From NCBI GenBank assembly GCA_940671915.1, contig CALNVZ010000174.1:16302220-16366219 (forward strand): DNA of 64,000 nt, given 5' to 3'. This DNA is from Paracentrotus lividus (Eukaryota > Echinodermata > Echinoidea > Camarodonta > Echinidae). Shown here piece after piece: positions 60,101-64,000 of this stretch. Below the pieces are notes generated by a model. That model worked only from the letters and a program-made list of their open reading frames with translations. It was not told the DNA's origin and ran no database searches. How positions within the stretch are numbered: position 1 is the stretch's first letter; each line of letters starts with the position of its first letter. Both the position numbers and the translations under genes were made by a program.

Positions 60101-62652
60101 TGTGACCCCAAACCTAATCAGACCATATTCCTCTGGTAATAGATACTACCCTTAAATTTTAAGTTTACATCTTAATTGGTTCCCAAGATATCGCGATGAC
60201 AAACTCAATACATGGATTTTTTCATCTTGACCTCTGTGACCCTTGACCTTTGACCTATATAATCCATAATCTAATCAGATCCTATTCCTATGGTGGTACA
60301 TACTACAACTAAGTTTGAAGCTCATATCTCAAAATGTTCTTAAGATATCGCGATAACGAACTCAATACATAGAATTTCACTATTTGATCTCCATGACCTT
60401 GACCTTTGACCTACATACTCCAAAATCTAATCAGATCATCTTCTTATGGTGGTACATACTACAACTAAGCTTGAAGCTCATATCTCAAATGGTTCTTGAG
60501 ATATCGAGATAACGAACTCAATACATAGTATTTCACTATTTTTTTACCTTCGTGACCTTGACCTTTGACCTACATACTCCAAAATCTAATCAGATCATCT
60601 TCCCATGGCAGTACATACTATACATAAGTTTGAAGTTGATATCTGAAGTGGTTCTTGAGATATCGCGATAACGAGCAAGCGGGACGTACGGACGGACAAC
60701 CTGAAAACATGATGCCTCCGGCACCACCTTCAGTGGCGGAGGCATAAAAATCATTATTACTGTGCCCCTAGAAGACAAAAAACATGAAGAAAAAAAAAAT
60801 GCTTACGGATGTTAATCGCTTTCTAGTTTCCTCCACAGCTTTGGCTACCTCTTCCTTGCGTCTTCTAAGATACTGAAAAGCAATTAATACAAGTGACAGA
60901 TCTAATCTACTGCCCTCTATATCCAATGCAATGGCAATCCCTTGGTCACACCAGTGAGATCGACTCCAAACTGACACCAGACCAAACACTGTATTACAAT
61001 ACCCAGGATGGTAAGTTAGTCATGTGTGTGACCAAAAAGAAAATTTAACTACTAGAAGCCCAATACCAGCATTTTAATAGCCTCCTTAATGTTTTGAATT
61101 TTCCTGCATATACAGCAAATAAGCTATATTGACAACAGAAGAACAAAAAACAATGACATTCAATTCTCATTATAGGTCAGAGGTAAAAAAAAAAGTGCAG
61201 GTCATGTCTGTAACTTTGCAGAAAAGAATGTTTTCTAATTTTGAGTCTTCTTTATCTAAATTAATTTATATGCATGCATTTGCTGTACAATACATGAACA
61301 GAAAAAAAAAATATTAGAAAAAAATATCATCAAACCTGGAAGATTATTTGATTTAGAAGGACTATTAGTTCAAGTCTTTGTTCACACACGTGACTAAGAA
61401 TGGCCCAGCTTGGAATTAGTCTGGAGAGAGTGTGGTGGTCTGCCTGAGGCAGAGTGACATAAAATCACCAGTCTTCAATCATTACAAGAAAAATCAAATC
61501 AATTGACTCTGGATTTTCTTATACAATCAGACACTATTTGAAAAAGTTATTGTTTTCCCATTACTACAGGACTTGATAAGTTGTAATTATTGTCAGTTGA
61601 AACCGAAAGTTATTCTGTATACAGCCAAAAAGAAACAAACTGGCTATTAAATTAAAATCTTAATTATGGAAAACATAATTATTGTTTGACACTTTCAACT
61701 AGTGGTTATTGATTTGATCTTTCTGTTAACCAAGTGTAAAACCGGAAATCTAGGGCTTCTGTATCAATCCAATATAACAACATTGTTCCATTATATATCC
61801 AATACACCATGCATGATGCCCCCAGCAAAGATATATATAATTATGGGCATAATAAACTGTAGGCCAACAAGAAAATCCTGTCATCTATTTTGTCATGAAA
61901 TGTGGTAGGAATGATGGAAGGCAATGCATGGGTTGAAAAGTGTTCTCATAGTATGATCAAGAATTCATCCAGGCATATAGTCAAATAAAGCAATGTGTTA
62001 CATTTCTGTGACAAAGCATTTGTATATACCAATGCATGTAGATGTGAAATTTTAAGCAACTGAATTTTCAAGGATATTGGAGAGAGAGATGAATGGATAC
62101 GCAAGTGTGAAGAGAGAGAGAGTAACTTAATAAAGGGTGATTAATGCAGTATCCAACTATTGTCTTTTCAGCAAATTATGATCAACGCATTGTATTAATC
62201 ATTATCCTTTCAGATACAACTATCAACTTTTCATTTTGAATTAAAGGGAGATGGTCAAAATAAATATCATTAACTACTTTACTATAAAAGATACCAGTAA
62301 TCTGAAGTAGGAAAGAACTAAAATCTACACTTCATTCTAGTTTTCATTGGTATTCATGCATGTAAAATGACCAACAAAAGGGTCAATAATTTAACCAGAT
62401 ACCATTAGATACCCATAGATTGTTAACTTCTCTATCCCTCTATAATAAAAGCTTGTCCTTGCTATTGTCTACTGCTTTAATTGCCTAATATTATAACCAA
62501 TGCAATATAAGTGTCCATTGCATTTAATTGTCCAATATATAATGTTTGTTATTAACACTATTGCAATATATTTGAAATGAAATGGAGTTTAAAACTTAAC
62601 CTACCTCTTCTGGACTTATTCCTGATGTTGAAGAAGTTCCACTCTGTGACAT
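53704..62652 (-). CDS. Ser/Pro-rich protein of ~843 aa, six exons, family not recognised
   Basis: Exons (minus strand): 62652-62605 (from ATG; exon opens at 62665), 60872-60807, 59321-58592, 58366-57209, 56649-56555, 54138-53704. All five junctions have GT-AG sites and keep one frame (phases 0,0,1,1,0). The proposed start (MSQSGTSSTSGISPEE) has A at -3. Residues ~13-38 form a charged helix (YLRRRKEEVAKAVEETRKRL). A proline patch at ~60-85 contains PAIPPR, and PAVPSR occurs at ~500; both fit the PxxPxR SH3-ligand pattern. The middle ~550 residues are low-complexity, rich in Ser, Lys, Glu and SP/TP sites, hence likely disordered and phosphorylated. Two helix-like segments near the C-terminus (QSVDAMKKAFDQCINYVAMI; ALAMLQHYSDMLVNLVRVKM) look the most conserved. 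A role as a cytoplasmic scaffold is inference. The in-frame ATG at 59309 could be taken as a start, but the open splice upstream argues it is internal. Confidence 0.8.
54390..54775. repeat. Foldback repeat of GGTCTAAT motifs, intronic copy
   Basis: Left half with 'ggtctaat', 'agtctac' words and right half with 'tagaccaa' complements. The right end (AGACCAAATGGGTTTAGCTC, then AATTAGAGAAT) matches the left end of 2197-2540 in reverse. Confidence 0.6.
54803..54921. mobile_element. Small inverted-repeat element, TACTGTATA ends
   Basis: TACTGTATAC at the left and GTATACAGTA at the right, with 'gcgaatatcgcaaat' inside; related to the element at 1368-1572. Confidence 0.5.
54984..56500. mobile_element. 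Non-autonomous hAT-like element in intron 5
   Basis: The ends CAGAGCTGCCAACC and GGTTGGCAGCTCTG are exact inverted copies. The CAG-AG start is typical of hAT transposons. The flanking 8-mers TATATGTC and ATAATGTC match in the last five bases, an imperfect fit to an 8-base target duplication. The interior holds strong hairpins at 55377-55405 (CAGCCCCGTTGCC / GGCGACGGGGCTG) and 55910-55928, and a GC-rich segment at 56100-56290. No transposase frame recognised. 1517 bases. Confidence 0.65.
56555..56649 (-). CDS. Ser/Pro-rich gene, exon 5
   Basis: 95 bases, acceptor 'ttttacag' and donor GTAAGT. Encodes VDGTEEDPGVGLRQSVDAMK up to NYVAM. Confidence 0.85.
57209..58366 (-). CDS. Ser/Pro-rich gene, exon 4
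   Basis: 1158 bases, acceptor 'cttttgcag' and donor GTAAGA, phase 1 to phase 1. Encodes the disordered core with SPPQSPTTRRKK and RGRKRSSS motifs. Confidence 0.85.
58592..59321 (-). CDS. Ser/Pro-rich gene, exon 3
   Basis: 730 bases from LGWNMGDKK to LRKDC. Acceptor 'gtgactctag' and donor GTGAGT, ending in phase 1. Confidence 0.85.
60004..60746. mobile_element. Inverted-end element with four ~156-base minisatellite units
   Basis: The ends TATGCCTCCGCCA and TGGCGGAGGCATA are inverted. The interior is about four tandem units of 156-159 bases, each with TGACCTTTGACCT (from about 60088, 60244, 60400, 60559), 'ctaatcagatc', 'ggtacatactacaacta' and 'gagatatcgcgataacgaac'. Lies in intron 2 of the Ser/Pro-rich gene. 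Non-coding. Confidence 0.75.
60807..60872 (-). CDS. Ser/Pro-rich gene, exon 2
   Basis: 66 bases, acceptor 'gcttttcag' and donor GTAAGC. Encodes the charged helix YLRRRKEEVAKAVEETRKRL plus TS. Confidence 0.8.
60873..62604 (-). other. Intron 1 of the Ser/Pro-rich gene
   Basis: AT-rich, with no recognised repeat apart from short GA runs near 62080-62122. No further exon could be supported. Confidence 0.5.
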
Positions 62653-62665
62653 AATAGGTGCCAGC
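62605..62665 (-). CDS. Ser/Pro-rich gene, first coding exon
   Basis: Acceptor 'cacatttgcag' at 62666 and donor GTAGGT at 62604. The ATG at 62652 gives 16 codons. The acceptor implies at least one more upstream exon, non-coding if this ATG is the start. Confidence 0.7.
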
Positions 62666-64000
62666 CTGCAAATGTGAATATATCGTCATAAGGTGTAAAT
62701 GTATTAGAATTCAGCAAGTTGCTGTAAAAGGGTGCTAACATCAATTACAACTACAACAAAATTTTAAATATGCTTTAATAAACTAGTACAAATAGAAAAT
62801 CAGCAAACTCAACAAAGTTGCTGATTGTAACCTTCTTCTCCTTGTGTAATAGTCGTGTTTCTAGCAGAAAGGCAGAAGACAGTGTAATTTCAGATATAGG
62901 AAATGTTACAAGGAATACATCTGTTAACTAGTGCCCTTGTCCCTTACACACAATATATCAATAGGGTATAAATACACCTCTGTATTATACCAATAAACGC
63001 TGCATCATCATACACAAGACTTCCTACATGTACCCTTGCTTGACGGCCAGAAAGACACTGAAGTTATCTCCCTTCAGTCTCTAAGCGTACAATGTGGCCA
63101 CTTCAATCTTCCAGAAACGAAAAGGAAGTGTCGCTGAAAGAACCAGCAAAGATTTGATTCCATTCCAAAAGTGACAGTCTGTAAACTCCTTTTCTAGTAT
63201 CCGTACAATGCCACACAGCTTCAAAATGTTCCAAGGACCTGGTGATTCTGCCAACAATAAAAATCCATTTACAATGCGATCTCAAGACAGAGAGCATGTA
63301 CAGGCAGACTCATCAGAAAAGTTTTTAGGAATATGATTTGCGCAACTTGCCTTACTCATAAAGGAGGAACATCCACAAATAAAACGAGGGAATTTATATT
63401 CATATTAATTATGCTTCCTGCCTGAAATGCACCACTTTCTATCACCAGCTCCATGAATGCTTGTAAACAAACTAGTCTGCATTCACAGACCCTAACCTAT
63501 CACTGCTAATCGCCAGCTCTGGATAGGTGCCTGTCCAAGATCAACATATGAATAGGGTTAAGAGTATTACATTCAGACATTGTTTAATGGATATAAACAA
63601 CATGAAAAAATAAAATAAAATAAAGAGCACCTGCATTTAATAGGTACTCTGAACTACATGTAGGCTCCGCTCAAGGCATGATATATGAAATATCCATTCA
63701 AGTCTCATATTAGAGTCTGTGTTTGGAGACTAGTTCTACCCAGACAGAGAGAGGAGGTGTGGTGTGAGTGTCCCTTCAAGCAAGACAGGAAGATCGTGTT
63801 TATTAAAGCGATGGCTGACTGACACTTGCTTTATATCCCACTATGCAAGGGAAGCATGATTCATCATATTTAACTTCAAAACACATGTCCCTTTAACAGA
63901 AGGCTGGAAATTAAATATGAATGTCCTCAAAAGGAGTAAGAATTCTTTTGCTTTGAACATATATCTGAAAGATGTGTGAATGAGTCAAATTGAATATTCA
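62666..64000. other. Upstream of the Ser/Pro-rich gene's first coding exon
   Basis: Should hold an intron and possibly a 5' UTR exon. Several GTAAG-like donors exist on the minus strand (for example near 63345), but none can be chosen. The 64-residue minus frame at 63103-63297 is unsupported. Confidence 0.35.

Overview
The window looks like nuclear DNA of a marine invertebrate deuterostome, most likely an echinoderm. It is AT-rich, has spliced genes with GT-AG introns, tRNA-derived SINEs, a very dense load of short inverted-repeat DNA elements, and long microsatellites. Clade placement is inference from gene and repeat style.

Three protein-coding genes are supported, all on the minus strand. 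(1) CHURC1 (churchill zinc-binding protein), three exons at 3746-4974; the short first coding exon was not found. (2) A two-pore-domain potassium channel (K2P/KCNK family), complete at 444 aa in two exons (41847-41508 and 24292-23298), with a 17.2 kb intron splitting the first selectivity-filter glycine codon. (3) A long Ser/Pro-rich protein of about 843 aa, six exons between 62652 and 53704, whose reading frame stays open across all five splice junctions; I do not recognise its family. The genes show no functional link.

Layout: 1-6.4 kb holds CHURC1 and small elements. 6.4-20.5 kb is an abnormal block: a 25-N gap, a 5.3 kb inverted repeat around a 129-base spacer that exactly repeats the sequence before the gap, then a 2.5 kb direct tandem duplication. 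Copies differ mostly by single-base indels, which suggests error-prone gap filling rather than biology. 21.6-22.4 kb is a SINE with a huge ATT/GAA tail. 23.3-41.8 kb is the K2P gene, its intron packed with mobile elements. 42-53.7 kb is intergenic with inverted-repeat elements and three mariner-type MITEs. 53.7-62.7 kb is the third gene, with a hAT-like element and a minisatellite element in its introns.

The most interesting item is a MITE-like family with a telomere-type (TTAGGG)n core inside long inverted arms. Two copies are present, each with a 9-base target duplication, and one has its empty site preserved in a neighbouring paralogous repeat. Others are a MITE carrying a hairpin that resembles a rolling-circle origin, an intronic repeat with four nuclear-receptor DR1-like sites, and pairs of MITEs inserted end to end.
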